Notes under the pieces: generated by a model
The model's database searches: none
What the model saw: only the letters and a program-made list of their open reading frames with translations
What the model was told of the DNA's origin: nothing
Shown: positions 36,255-44,789 of the stretch, piece after piece
Layout of the letters: every line of letters begins with the position of its first letter
How positions within the stretch are numbered: position 1 is the first letter of the stretch
NCBI RefSeq assembly: GCF_004798705.1
Contig: NZ_CP039290.1
Span: 2,294,001 to 2,358,000 of the forward strand
Reading direction: 5' to 3'
Origin: Arthrobacter sp. PAMC25564
GTDB taxonomy: Bacteria > Actinomycetota > Actinomycetes > Actinomycetales > Micrococcaceae
Length of the DNA stretch: 64,000 nucleotides
Made by a program: the position numbers and the translations under genes

Positions 36255-37931
36255 TCAGCGCTGAGGAAGGGCCTTGGTTCCTTCGATCTGCACTGCCTGC
36301 AGTTTGTTTGGGTCCAGGCCGAGGGTTTTGAGGATCGTGGGGGCGATCTGCGTGGTGGCGACGGTGCTGGTCACGGTTCGGGCATTTTCGTCGGTGGCGC
36401 CGGAGATGACGAGGGGCACGTCCCGGTCGTCGGCGGAGGCTCCGCCGTGCTCTGCGATCTTGCCCTGACCGCCGGTGTAGACCACGCCGGTCTGTGCGAT
36501 GCCCAGAACATCGGGGTAGCGGGAGTCGTTGGTGGTCGTTCCGAGGTACTTGGCTACTCCTCCTCCTGCGTAGATCTTGCTGAGTCCCGAGGTTGGAACC
36601 GTCCTGGGGGCGTTGTTGATGTCGTTACCCGCGGCCGGGTGGGATGCGAGGTAATCCTTGGCGAACTGTGCTGCGGCTTCGGAGTGGTCGGAGAGCCATA
36701 GCTGCATGATGTCGTCGTCGGTGGCGAATGCCACCAGGTCCGCGGACGTCGGGTGGGCGGCCTTCCATGCCGCATTGAGGCCGTCGATGACCGCGCCGTC
36801 CGGAACCCGGGTCAGTGCAGCGGGATCCATGGGTGACTGGCCGTGCTTGGCGGACAGGATCACCGTGGTGTCTTTGCTGTGGCCGGTGGATTCCAGTGCG
36901 GACTGAAGCTTGCCGACGGAGGCGTTGATGTAGTCAAGGGCCTTGCTCAGCAGGGGGCCCGGGGTGGCGCCGCCGGGAAGGTAACCGCCGGTCATGCCGT
37001 CGGACGTCGGGAGTTTCTGCGCCGTGGAGACGGACTGGAAGTTCATGCCGAAGATAGCGGGCACGGCGGCGGTCTGGGTCCCGGAGTGGTCTTTGCCGGC
37101 AATTTCGTTCAGCACGGCCTGGACCTTGTACCCGTCGTACTGCTGGGTGGCTGCGTTGTCCTTGGTCCAGTCCCCGTTGAACGGCGAGGGGACGTTCGAG
37201 TTGATTTCTGGGGTGAACAGGTCGTCCACGCCCTTGCCTGAGGGCCCATTGAGGATTTCATAGGCCGGGTGCTTGTCCACCCATGCCGTGGTCAGGCCGG
37301 CGCTCTTGGCGACCTCGAAGACGGTGTTCACCTTCAGGTACTGATGCGGGTAGACCGGCTGGCATGTCGCCGGATCCACCGGGAGGGCGGCCGGATTCAG
37401 GAGAGTTTCCGGGTGTCCCGTCATGTTCAGGATGCTTGCGGGCAGGCCGCTGAGACCTTGTCCGGCATCGAGTGCGAGCGGGTTCTTGTCGGCCGCTTCG
37501 GTGAACGCCACCTCGGCCCCCGGGGCGGTGCTCTTGCAGTCTGTCGTGCCGGCCGGCAACAGGGCGCGGTTGAACGTGTCGTCATAGTAGACCCCGGTGG
37601 TGCCGGGGTTTCCGCCGGTCATCTGGCCGACGAGTCCCGGGAACGAGTCCGAGGGCACCGGTGTCTGGGCGTGGGTGTAACTCGTGCCGTGGTTCACGAG
37701 CGAAGCAAGGGAGGACATCGGGTGGTTCTTGACGTACCAGTCCAGGTCCTTCCGGTGCATGCCATCCACTGAAAGCAGCAGGACATGCTTGGAAGTTTCG
37801 CCCCTGCCGCTCTGGCCGTCATTGCCGTGCTGACCGTTGTCGGCCAGCGCCGGCGCCACTGCCGAACCCGCCATCATGACCGCACCGAGAACCCCGGCTG
37901 CGGCAACCGCGTTTTTCTTAGCTGACTTCAT
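36255..37931 (-). CDS. secreted alkaline phosphatase/nucleotide pyrophosphatase family protein
   Basis: 558 residues from the ATG at 37931, preferred because a signal peptide (MKSAKKN, hydrophobic core, cut near PALA-D) follows directly. Metal-binding text of the type I phosphodiesterase fold is visible: LLLSVDGMHRKDL, the nucleophile region TPVPSDSFPGLVGQMTGG, SAKHGQSPMD and a C-terminal EHGG...DDRDVPLVISG. It probably hydrolyses phosphodiesters outside the cell. The substrate is not evident; no phosphate-transport genes are nearby. Confidence 0.85.
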   Translation of the reverse strand: MKSAKKNAVAAAGVLGAVMMAGSAVAPALADNGQHGNDGQSGRGETSKHVLLLSVDGMHRKDLDWYVKNHPMSSLASLVNHGTSYTHAQTPVPSDSFPGLVGQMTGGNPGTTGVYYDDTFNRALLPAGTTDCKSTAPGAEVAFTEAADKNPLALDAGQGLSGLPASILNMTGHPETLLNPAALPVDPATCQPVYPHQYLKVNTVFEVAKSAGLTTAWVDKHPAYEILNGPSGKGVDDLFTPEINSNVPSPFNGDWTKDNAATQQYDGYKVQAVLNEIAGKDHSGTQTAAVPAIFGMNFQSVSTAQKLPTSDGMTGGYLPGGATPGPLLSKALDYINASVGKLQSALESTGHSKDTTVILSAKHGQSPMDPAALTRVPDGAVIDGLNAAWKAAHPTSADLVAFATDDDIMQLWLSDHSEAAAQFAKDYLASHPAAGNDINNAPRTVPTSGLSKIYAGGGVAKYLGTTTNDSRYPDVLGIAQTGVVYTGGQGKIAEHGGASADDRDVPLVISGATDENARTVTSTVATTQIAPTILKTLGLDPNKLQAVQIEGTKALPQR

Positions 37932-38332
37932 CAAAATATGACCCTTCGCCAATGTGAAAATCACGGAATGATTTGCTTCCCCTTGAGGATTCTTGCCGAT
38001 GGCAGGTCCTTTCCTCCTCTGTTTTCGAGCGACCCAGCCGAAGGTTCACCGCAGGTTCAACCGTGCGTCATGAAACCTTTCGGAAACTCACAGGCAGGTG
38101 CGGTCGGGATCAGTTCCCAGCACGGTGTCGTGGCCATGGTTGCCGCCGGATTTTGGGCCCGCGATTGCGCGACCCGGTGGATGGTGCCGGGCGTGGTGGT
38201 TTGCATTTCCCTGGCCGCCATTTTTACGGGGGATGCTTCGGCGGGCCGCCGGGGCGTGGATGGTTTTCCTGGAAGCTGGCATCCGGCCGGCGGAGTCCTG
38301 CTGTTTGCGGTGAATTCTACTTTCAAATGAGG

Positions 38333-38379
38333 ACGGTCGTTGCAACGCCCCGGAAAATCCTGGATGTTGCAACGACCGT
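38333..38379. terminator. 14-bp inverted repeat downstream of the secreted propeller gene
   Basis: ACGGTCGTTGCAAC (38333-38346) and its exact reverse complement (38366-38379) enclose a 19-nt loop, with TTTGATAAAA beyond. It is the likely terminator of the minus-strand gene ending at 38411. The remaining 37932-38332 holds the phosphatase promoter region and no gene that I can support. Confidence 0.6.
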
Positions 38380-38410
38380 TTGATAAAACGCGCCTCTAAG
38401 GGTTTTGGCC

Positions 38411-39550
38411 TTAGTGAGTCTGGTTGCCGTCCTGCAGCCGGCTGTCCTCGTGTCCCTCGGACTTATCCGCGGCCTGCCCGGTGAATGCCAAGCCCTTGGG
38501 GTGGATGGCTGCCAGTTCCGGGATCGGGGTGAGGGCCCCGGTGGTCAAGTCCAGGGTCGCGAGGTAGGCCGGGGCCGCGTCGGGGACGACGGTCGAGACG
38601 GCCTGGCCGGCCTTGAACGGGCCGGTGACGGAGAAGACCTTGTTGTCTTTGGGATCGGTAACCAGCAGTGTCTGCCCTGTGTGGGCCGCGAACACGGTGT
38701 CATCCAGGGGCTGGGCGACGGCCAGGGTCTGGAGGCTCTGATGGCCGGTGCCGGGGCTGGAAGCGAAGATCAGTTGCTGGTCCGCCTGGGCGTCGAGCAT
38801 GAAGGCGTTCTTGAACCGTGGGGCGGAGTCAGGGACGATCGTGTTGGAGTCCGGGTCGGTCAGGGCCAGAGACTCCGGCTGTCCGGTGTGGTTGCCGTTG
38901 GCGGCGGTGGCCATGGCGGTGGCCATGGCGTTGTCGCCGAAGAGCGGGGTGAGTTTGGCGGTGGTGCCTTGCAGGTCAACGGAGTACGCGGCGGGGCCGG
39001 TGGTGTCGGCCGGGGCGGAGGCGCTGACCAGGATGGTGCCGTCGTTGACGGATATGGCGTCGGTGCCGCCGCCGTGGGTCAGGCCTGAGTATGCGTAGGT
39101 GGTCAGCGGCTTCGGCTGGTCCGGGGTGAGGGTGGAGATGCTGGAGTTGCCATCCTCGTTGGCGGTCAGGAGGAGACGGTTGTGGGCCGGGTCGGCTGTC
39201 AGCCCGTCGACCTTGCCGGTGACCTGCCAGGACTTTCCGGGGGTTCCGTTGAGGCCGTACTGCTGGATGGTGCTGGCGGCCGCTCCGGCCGCGGAGGGCT
39301 CGCCGAGGGGGCCGACCCCGTTCTGGTAGGAGACGTAAATGGAATCGCCCAGCCGGGCGATGTCGTCGGGGGCCGACTCGGTGCCCACGGGGGAGAAGGT
39401 CTTCACGATGTAACCGGCAGGGTTGACCGGCGCCTCGCGGTTTTGTGTCGCGGAGGCAGGCAGGGCGGCGGAGGCCATGGCCGCGGCGGTGACCGCGGCA
39501 CCCATCACGACGAGGGAGGTGCGCTTGAGCTTGTTCGCTGTAACAGACAC
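38411..39550 (-). CDS. secreted protein, probable beta-propeller
   Basis: 379 residues from GTG at 39550 with GAAGGA upstream. The signal peptide (KRTSLVVMGAAVTAAAMASAALPASA) is followed by repeats of a propeller type: DDIARLGDSIYVSY, LTADPAHNRLLLTANED, DTVFAAHTGQTLLVTDPKDNKV and LATLDLTTGALTPI, resembling NHL/lactonase-like strands. No catalytic residues stand out. It is followed on the same strand by the secreted phosphatase, ~480 bp away, with a terminator between. Confidence 0.7.
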   Translation of the reverse strand: MSVTANKLKRTSLVVMGAAVTAAAMASAALPASATQNREAPVNPAGYIVKTFSPVGTESAPDDIARLGDSIYVSYQNGVGPLGEPSAAGAAASTIQQYGLNGTPGKSWQVTGKVDGLTADPAHNRLLLTANEDGNSSISTLTPDQPKPLTTYAYSGLTHGGGTDAISVNDGTILVSASAPADTTGPAAYSVDLQGTTAKLTPLFGDNAMATAMATAANGNHTGQPESLALTDPDSNTIVPDSAPRFKNAFMLDAQADQQLIFASSPGTGHQSLQTLAVAQPLDDTVFAAHTGQTLLVTDPKDNKVFSVTGPFKAGQAVSTVVPDAAPAYLATLDLTTGALTPIPELAAIHPKGLAFTGQAADKSEGHEDSRLQDGNQTH

Positions 39551-39933
39551 GGAAGAGTCCTTCGGTCGGGAGAAAGGGAGGTCCCGGCCAAGGTAGGGCA
39601 GCGGGCTGGGAGACCAGCCATGGAACGGCTAACAGCCGGCAACGCGGGAATGAACAACCAACAACCCTCCCGGCGGCCCGACCCCGATGCCATCGACCGC
39701 CAGAACGGCCGACCGGACGGCTGGACTTTCCGTAGACACCGGCTTGTATGCCCATGGGGGCCTGCCGGTGCGGCCGTGCTTCGCGACGTCGGACTACTTT
39801 TTGGCCGCCAGGGGCAACGCGGCACGCATCATATTCCAAGGCATTGGGACGGGTGGCCCGTTACATTTATTGGGTCCCCGAAGGCCGGGGATTTGGTCGC
39901 TGAACCCGGTATGACTTTCTCGCCCTGTCATTG
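39551..39933. other. intergenic region left of the first IS110 element
   Basis: It contains the ribosome-binding region of the secreted propeller gene and otherwise no gene or repeat that I can support. Confidence 0.4.
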
Positions 39934-39949
39934 ATGATCCGGGGGGTGT

Positions 39950-40080
39950 TGTCGCCGGGTTCGGAGACACTTGCTGACCGCTGATAGGGACACGGCCGGG
40001 CGATAGCGTCCAGGTCTCTTTGTAACGTGGGTGCCGGCATCGGGTGTCGTGACTGCGGCCATATGGTGGTGCAAAGGAGC
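39950..40080 (+). ncRNA. candidate bridge RNA of IS110 copy A
   Basis: The left non-coding segment lies where IS110 elements encode the bridge RNA that guides the recombinase. Blocks CGCTGATAGGGACA and GTAACGTGGGTGCCG are shared with copy B while the sequences between differ, as expected for a scaffold with variable guide loops. ATAGGGACAC (39984-39993) recurs at the right end of the element (41295-41304), compatible with a donor-recognising loop. Confidence 0.45.
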
Positions 40081-40086
40081 GCCGGT

Positions 40087-41286
40087 ATGGAACAGGAATT
40101 CGACATCTTCTGCGGGCTCGATGTCGGCAAGAGCGAACATCATGCAACCGCGCTCAACGCCGCCGGGGAGCGGGTTTTCGACAAACCGCTGCCGCAGGAC
40201 GAAGCACGGCTCCGGATGCTGTTTACCGCACTCCAGGAGCACGGACAGGTCCTGGTGGTGGTCGACCAGCCCAACACCATCGGGGCGCTGCCGGTTGCTG
40301 TGGCCCGGGATTGTGGTTGCGAGGTGGCTTATCTGCCGGGACTGGCCATGCGCAAAGCGGCAGACCTCTACCCGGGAAAGTCCAAGACCGATGCCCGTGA
40401 CGCCTTCATCATCGCGGCCACGGCGCGCGCCATGCCGCACACTCTGCGCGCGGTCGACCGTGACAGCGAGGTCCTCTCGGCGCTGAAGGTGCTCTCCGGA
40501 TTTGATGAGGATCTGACCCACGAATGCACCCGTGCGATCAACCGGCTCCGGTCCCTGCTGCTGCAGATCTTCCCGGCCCTGGAACGGGCCTTTCCCGGCA
40601 CCGTCCTTACCCGTTCCCTGGTCCTGGAAATGCTGATCAGATACGCGGGCCCGACCGGTCTTCGTGCCGCGGGACGGTCGAATGTGCTGCGCTGGGTCCG
40701 CAACCACAGCCGCAAAGACCCGGCCGCGCTCATCGACGCCGTGTTCGCCGCCCTGGGCGAGCAGACGGTAACCGTCGCCGGGACCGAGGCGGTGGAGCTG
40801 GTCATCCCGCGCGTCGCCGCCCAGATCAAGGAACTCAAACGCCAACGGACCATCGTGGCCGAAGAAGTCGAAAAGCTCCTGGACGACTTCCCTCTTTCCC
40901 GGGTCTTGATGTCCATGCCGGGAGTTGGCATCAAGACCGCCGCCACGATACTCCTGACCATCGGCGACGGGAGCAGCTTCCGCACCTCCGGCCACCTCGC
41001 CGCCTACGCGGGCATCGCACCGGTCACTCGACGGTCCGGAACGTCCATCCGTGGCGAATTCCCTGCCCGCTCCGGCAACAAGGAACTCAAGAACGCACTC
41101 TTCCGATCCGCCTGGATCGCCTCCTGCCACGACCCCGTTTCCAAGGCCTACTACGACCGGAAACGCGCCGAAGGGAAGAAACACAACGCCGCCGTCATTT
41201 GTCTGGCACGCCGCCGCTGCGACGTCATCCATGCCATGCTCCGCAACGGCACACTCTACGAGGAAAAAGCTCCCCAAACGGCTTGA
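40087..41286 (+). CDS. IS110 family transposase (copy A)
   Basis: 399 residues from the ATG at 40087, which follows AAAGGAG; the longer frame is in the RNA segment. The N-terminal RuvC-like DEDD domain has FCGLDVGKSEHHA and SKTDARDAFIIAATAR; the C-terminal Transposase_20 domain has LMSMPGVGIKTAATIL and AYAGIAPVTRRSGTSIRGE, with the catalytic Ser region. Both halves are intact, so the protein may be active. Confidence 0.93.
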   Translation: MEQEFDIFCGLDVGKSEHHATALNAAGERVFDKPLPQDEARLRMLFTALQEHGQVLVVVDQPNTIGALPVAVARDCGCEVAYLPGLAMRKAADLYPGKSKTDARDAFIIAATARAMPHTLRAVDRDSEVLSALKVLSGFDEDLTHECTRAINRLRSLLLQIFPALERAFPGTVLTRSLVLEMLIRYAGPTGLRAAGRSNVLRWVRNHSRKDPAALIDAVFAALGEQTVTVAGTEAVELVIPRVAAQIKELKRQRTIVAEEVEKLLDDFPLSRVLMSMPGVGIKTAATILLTIGDGSSFRTSGHLAAYAGIAPVTRRSGTSIRGEFPARSGNKELKNALFRSAWIASCHDPVSKAYYDRKRAEGKKHNAAVICLARRRCDVIHAMLRNGTLYEEKAPQTA

Positions 41287-41414
41287 CCAAAAGCATAGGG
41301 ACACCCCCCCGTTACCTTTCTTATAGCCCCTGAACGAGCAAGAATCGGGGTTGCTGGCCTGTCGGTCCCGGCATGGTTCTTACCCCCAGTCGACCGTATG
41401 ATCCGGGGGGTGTT

Positions 41415-41565
41415 GTCACCGGGGTGCGATAGGCGCCAGGGGATCGCTGATGGGGACAAGACCAGTCGCAGACTCGACCGTGGCAGGCCGGACCGTAACG
41501 TGGATGCCGAGCTCTGGGGCCGCAGGACAGACCGGCGTTCTCTTATTGGGTTTCATGACTGGAGG
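41415..41565 (+). ncRNA. candidate bridge RNA of IS110 copy B
   Basis: Same position and same conserved blocks as in copy A (CGCTGATGGGGACA and GTAACGTGGATGCCG), with different intervening loops. The donor-like block is GATGGGGACA, one base from the right-end CATAGGGACA. It is assigned by position and by comparison of the two copies; no folding was computed. Confidence 0.45.
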
Positions 41566-41570
41566 TAGCG

Positions 41571-42770
41571 GTGATCAAGGACCACCATCTCGTCGATGTC
41601 TTCATCGGCGTCGACGTCGGCAAGACCAACCACCACGCGGTGGCGCTGAACCGGGAGGGCAAGAAGCTCCTCGATAAGGCGCTGCCCCAGGACGAGGCGA
41701 AACTGCGCTCCATCATCGGTTCCCTGACCAAACACGGGACGCTGTTGCTGGTTGTGGATCAGCCCGCGACCATCGGCGCCCTTCCTGTCGCCGTCGCGCA
41801 GGCCGCCGGGATCATGGTCGGCTACCTGCCCGGGCTGGCGATGCGCCGGATCGCCGACCTGCACCCCGGCGAGGCGAAGACCGATGCCCGCGACTCGTTC
41901 ATCATTGCCGAGGCCGCCCGCACCATGCCGCACACCCTGCGCTCGATCGCGGTTGCCGACGAACAGACCGCGGAACTGTCCATGCTCTGCGGCTTCGACG
42001 ACGACCTGGCCCAACAGGCCACCGCAACCTCGAACCGGATCCGCGGGCTCCTGACCCAGATCCACCCCGCCTTGGAGCGGGTCATCGGCCCGCACCTGGA
42101 CCACCCGGCGATGGCCGAGCTGCTGATCAAGTACCCGACCCCGGCGGCCCTGCGTAAGGCCGGCCAGACCAGGGTCGGCGAGTACCTGCGCAAATGGGCG
42201 CCGCGGGCCGGCACGGGCTGGGCTGCAGAAATATTCACCGCCCTGTCCGAACAGACCGTAGTGGTCGCCGGCACCGGTGCCGCCGGCATCGTCCTGCCGC
42301 GCCTGGCCGCACAGCTGGCCCAACTGCGCGCTGCCCGCGCCGAGGTCCTGACCCGGGTCGAGGCCATCGTGGAGGCCCACCCTCTTCACACCGTCCTGAC
42401 ATCCATGCCGGCGGTCGGCGCCAGGACAGAGGCAAGGATCATCACCGAGGTCATCGGTAAGGACTTCAACACCGCCGGACACCTGGCCTCCTACTCCGGA
42501 TTAGCCCCGGTGACGTGGAGATCCGGGACGTCCATCCGCGGCGACCACCCCTCCAGGAAAGGCAACAAAATCCTCAAACGCGCCTTCTTCCTCTCCGCGT
42601 TCGCCGCGCTGAAGGACCCCGCCTCACGGGCGTATTACGACCGCAAACGGGCCGAGGGTAAACGCCACAACCAGGCCCTCATCGCCCTCGCCCGGCGCCG
42701 CTGCGACGTCCTGTTCGCCATGCTCCGCGACATGACCCTCTACGAAGCACCCAAGCCCAAAGCCGCCTGA
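41571..42770 (+). CDS. IS110 family transposase (copy B)
   Basis: 399 residues from GTG at 41571 after GGAGG. The DEDD domain has VFIGVDVGKTNHHAVAL and AKTDARDSFIIAEAAR; the C-terminal domain has LTSMPAVGARTEARII and SYSGLAPVTWRSGTSIRGDHP. It is clearly a different member of the same subgroup as copy A, not a duplicate. Both domains are complete. Confidence 0.93.
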   Translation: MIKDHHLVDVFIGVDVGKTNHHAVALNREGKKLLDKALPQDEAKLRSIIGSLTKHGTLLLVVDQPATIGALPVAVAQAAGIMVGYLPGLAMRRIADLHPGEAKTDARDSFIIAEAARTMPHTLRSIAVADEQTAELSMLCGFDDDLAQQATATSNRIRGLLTQIHPALERVIGPHLDHPAMAELLIKYPTPAALRKAGQTRVGEYLRKWAPRAGTGWAAEIFTALSEQTVVVAGTGAAGIVLPRLAAQLAQLRAARAEVLTRVEAIVEAHPLHTVLTSMPAVGARTEARIITEVIGKDFNTAGHLASYSGLAPVTWRSGTSIRGDHPSRKGNKILKRAFFLSAFAALKDPASRAYYDRKRAEGKRHNQALIALARRRCDVLFAMLRDMTLYEAPKPKAA

Positions 42771-42918
42771 CGCTCCCGCTCCCTGCAGCTGGCGGGCATC
42801 CTCGCCAGCCAACACCCCCTGGCCCCAAACCCGCTGCCACACAGACCAGAAAAATCCACCCCGAACGCTTGACAAAGAACATAGGGACACCCCCCCCGCC
42901 CCGGGAGGATCTCGCCTT

Positions 42919-43290
42919 CTTCGGCGGGGTGGTCTCGTTGAAGTCCACGGCGGCTGCGTCCCGGTAGTACAGGGACGCCTAGCGGAGGGCGAAGAGGGCG
43001 TGGACCAGGAACCAGGAAACGGCGATGCTGCCAGTGCCAGGGCGATGATGCCAGCCTTGGCGGCGCCTTGGGAGTTCCCGGCGTCGAAAAGAATCAGTGC
43101 GACGCCTCCGAAACTGGCAACGGTGGCCGCGAGAATCAGCGCTTCCGCCGTGCCCCGCTCCGGATCCTCACGGCGGGCGGCTGCCGCGGACGGGTTCAGG
43201 GCCCTGATGATTGGACCAAACCCGGAGAAGATAGGTCAGAGCCGCCGCCGTCATCTGTTCACCTGCCGCACCCCGCGGCATGGCTTCGGG
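42919..43290 (-). pseudogene. DUF1345 membrane protein, broken copy
   Basis: Read on the minus strand, pieces match the intact DUF1345 protein at 59259: TAAALTYLLRVWS, then ATVASFGGVALILFDAG, then SWFLVHALFALR and ASLYYRDAAAVDFNETTPPK. They are in different frames, with frameshifts near 43200 and 43025 and an in-frame TAG at 42979-42981. Homology ends about 20 bp from the right end of IS110 copy B; the last ~70 residues are missing. Confidence 0.85.
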
Positions 43291-43637
43291 AGCGGATTAC
43301 CTGACGCTGTTCGAGCCCGTCCGGATCACGATCCCGCGCCGCTCTTTCTCTCTGGTTCAAGCCTGAGAAGCAGGGATCTTGCTGAATTGTGAAGATTGTT
43401 CCGTCGCAGGCGGGGCAAAGTCATGTGGTCAAGGCAGCGCTCTGATTGTTGGAGCCGCGGGGGAATGACCGGCTGTGATGTGTCCTGAGCAGGCACCTGC
43501 CTCGACGGCACGCGTTTGCCGGTTGATTGGAGGGCCGGCTGGGGCCGGCGGGTGCTGCGGCGGGCGGTGGCCGTTACGCTGGAAGCCGTAGTTTTTCAAC
43601 CGCGGGGGTCCCCGCAGATGGACAGCGGGTGCCATGA
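43291..43637. other. intergenic region
   Basis: No gene recognised between the DUF1345 relic and the mechanosensitive channel. Short frames on both strands look like chance. Confidence 0.35.
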
Positions 43638-44261
43638 ATGGTTTTCACGGATAAATGGATCGGCGTCCTTCTCCAGGTCGTGATTACTGTCGGCCTTGGG
43701 GTCGCGACCTGGGCTGTTGCCCGGTCCATCATTTCCCGCATCGTCGGGCGTGTCAGCAACGGTTACGCCATGCTGAAGAGGCCTCACTTCCGGTGGGCGC
43801 AGCCCGTCCTGCGGACCCTGGATCACGAACGCCGGGTCCAGCGGGCGGAAACCATCGGATCCCTGCTGAACAGCATTGTCACCGTCCTTGTCGTGGTGAC
43901 AGTGATCATCTACACACTTGGCGCACTCGAGGTCAACGTCGCGCCGCTGTTGACCAGCGTCGGGATACTGGGCATCGCTATCGGCTTCGGCGCCCAGCAG
44001 CTGATACGTGACTTCCTGGCCGGAATTTTTATCACATTGGAGGACCAATACGGTATCGGCGATGTGATCGAGACCAGCGAAGTCGTGGGAACCGTTGAGT
44101 CTGTGGGCCTGCGCATCACCCGGGTCCGCGCCGGGGACGGCACCATCTGGTACCTGCGGAACGGAGAAATACTGCGCGTCGGCAACCGCTCACAAGGCCG
44201 CTACACGCCCTCCACCGACGGCTCCTCACCGGATGAACCGGGAACCGACGCAGGCCAATAG
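43638..44261 (+). CDS. MscS family mechanosensitive ion channel
   Basis: 207 residues, short for MscS. One N-terminal membrane helix (WIGVLLQVVITVGLGVATWAVA), a second near residue 80, then the pore-lining and beta-domain signature PLLTSVGILGIAIGFGAQQLIRDFLAGIF and EDQYGIGDVIE. The C-terminal alpha/beta domain is reduced to a few strands and an acidic disordered tail. It probably opens on osmotic downshock. The start ATG at 43638 has only a weak ribosome-binding sequence. Confidence 0.88.
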   Translation: MVFTDKWIGVLLQVVITVGLGVATWAVARSIISRIVGRVSNGYAMLKRPHFRWAQPVLRTLDHERRVQRAETIGSLLNSIVTVLVVVTVIIYTLGALEVNVAPLLTSVGILGIAIGFGAQQLIRDFLAGIFITLEDQYGIGDVIETSEVVGTVESVGLRITRVRAGDGTIWYLRNGEILRVGNRSQGRYTPSTDGSSPDEPGTDAGQ

Positions 44262-44348
44262 CCGGGGTCCGGGGAAGATCGGAACGGAAATTCACGTTTA
44301 GGGCGTATCGGTGCTGATTTCGGCTTTGGGCGGTGAAATTTTTCGGAT

Positions 44349-44680
44349 CTAACCGGTGGTCTCGCCAGCGCGCTTGATGGCACGGTAGACGGTTGAACGG
44401 GCTACCGCGGATAGCTCGGAAAGTTCCACCGACGTGTGTCCCCGCTCGTTGAACGGAGACCGGGTGGGCTTCCTGTGTTTTTGAAAGCTTGGGTTCCTTC
44501 CCTCGTAGGCGGCCCTTTGCCTTGGCGACGGCCATCCCTTCTAGGGTCCTTGCCCGGATCAGGTCGGCTTCGAGTTCGGCGACCATGGCCAGGACGTTGA
44601 AGAGAAGCCGGCCAACGGGATCGGTGGGGTCGTGGACGGAGCCGCCAATGCTGAGCTTGACTTTGCGGGGCGCCGCGTCC
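44349..44680 (-). pseudogene. serine recombinase (resolvase/invertase), C-terminal remnant
   Basis: The minus strand reads VKLSIGGSVHDPTDPVGRLL and AELEADLIRARTLEGMAVAKAKGR as in Pin/Tn3-type resolvases. Near 44450 a frameshift occurs, after which the HTH part continues in another frame: NERGHTSVELSELSAVARST, then VYRAIKRAGETTG and a stop at 44349. The N-terminal catalytic Ser region is absent. It is therefore inactive. Confidence 0.82.
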
Positions 44681-44789
44681 GGAACTGGCTCCAACTCCGG
44701 GTTGTGCAGTGCCGAGGCTCTCGCGATAGAGGCGCGGTGGCTGCGACCCCGGCATGCCGGGTTTCGGCGGGGCATGCGTGTCGGGTGCG

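Larger units (their letters stand above)
39934..41311 (+). mobile_element. IS110-family element, copy A
   Basis: The left end ATGATCCGGGGGGTGTTGTC and the right end CATAGGGACACCCCCCC are shared with a second element at 41398. Ends were set by that comparison; exact borders may shift by a few bases. The terminal GGGGGGTGT and ACACCCCCC are mutually inverted. There is a ~150-nt non-coding left segment, one transposase gene and only ~25 nt after it. No target duplication is expected for this family. Confidence 0.8.
41398..42898 (+). mobile_element. IS110-family element, copy B
   Basis: It starts with the same ATGATCCGGGGGGTGTTGTC and ends with GCTTGACAAAGAACATAGGGACACCCC and a C-run, as in copy A, but the transposase differs clearly. 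It has ~170 nt of left non-coding DNA and ~125 nt after the transposase. The right end abuts the broken DUF1345 gene. The 86 bp between copies A and B hold no gene. Confidence 0.8.

Noticed and set aside
39934..42898. Composite transposon bounded by two IS110 copies
   Set aside because: Only 86 bp without a gene lie between the two elements, and the transposases differ.
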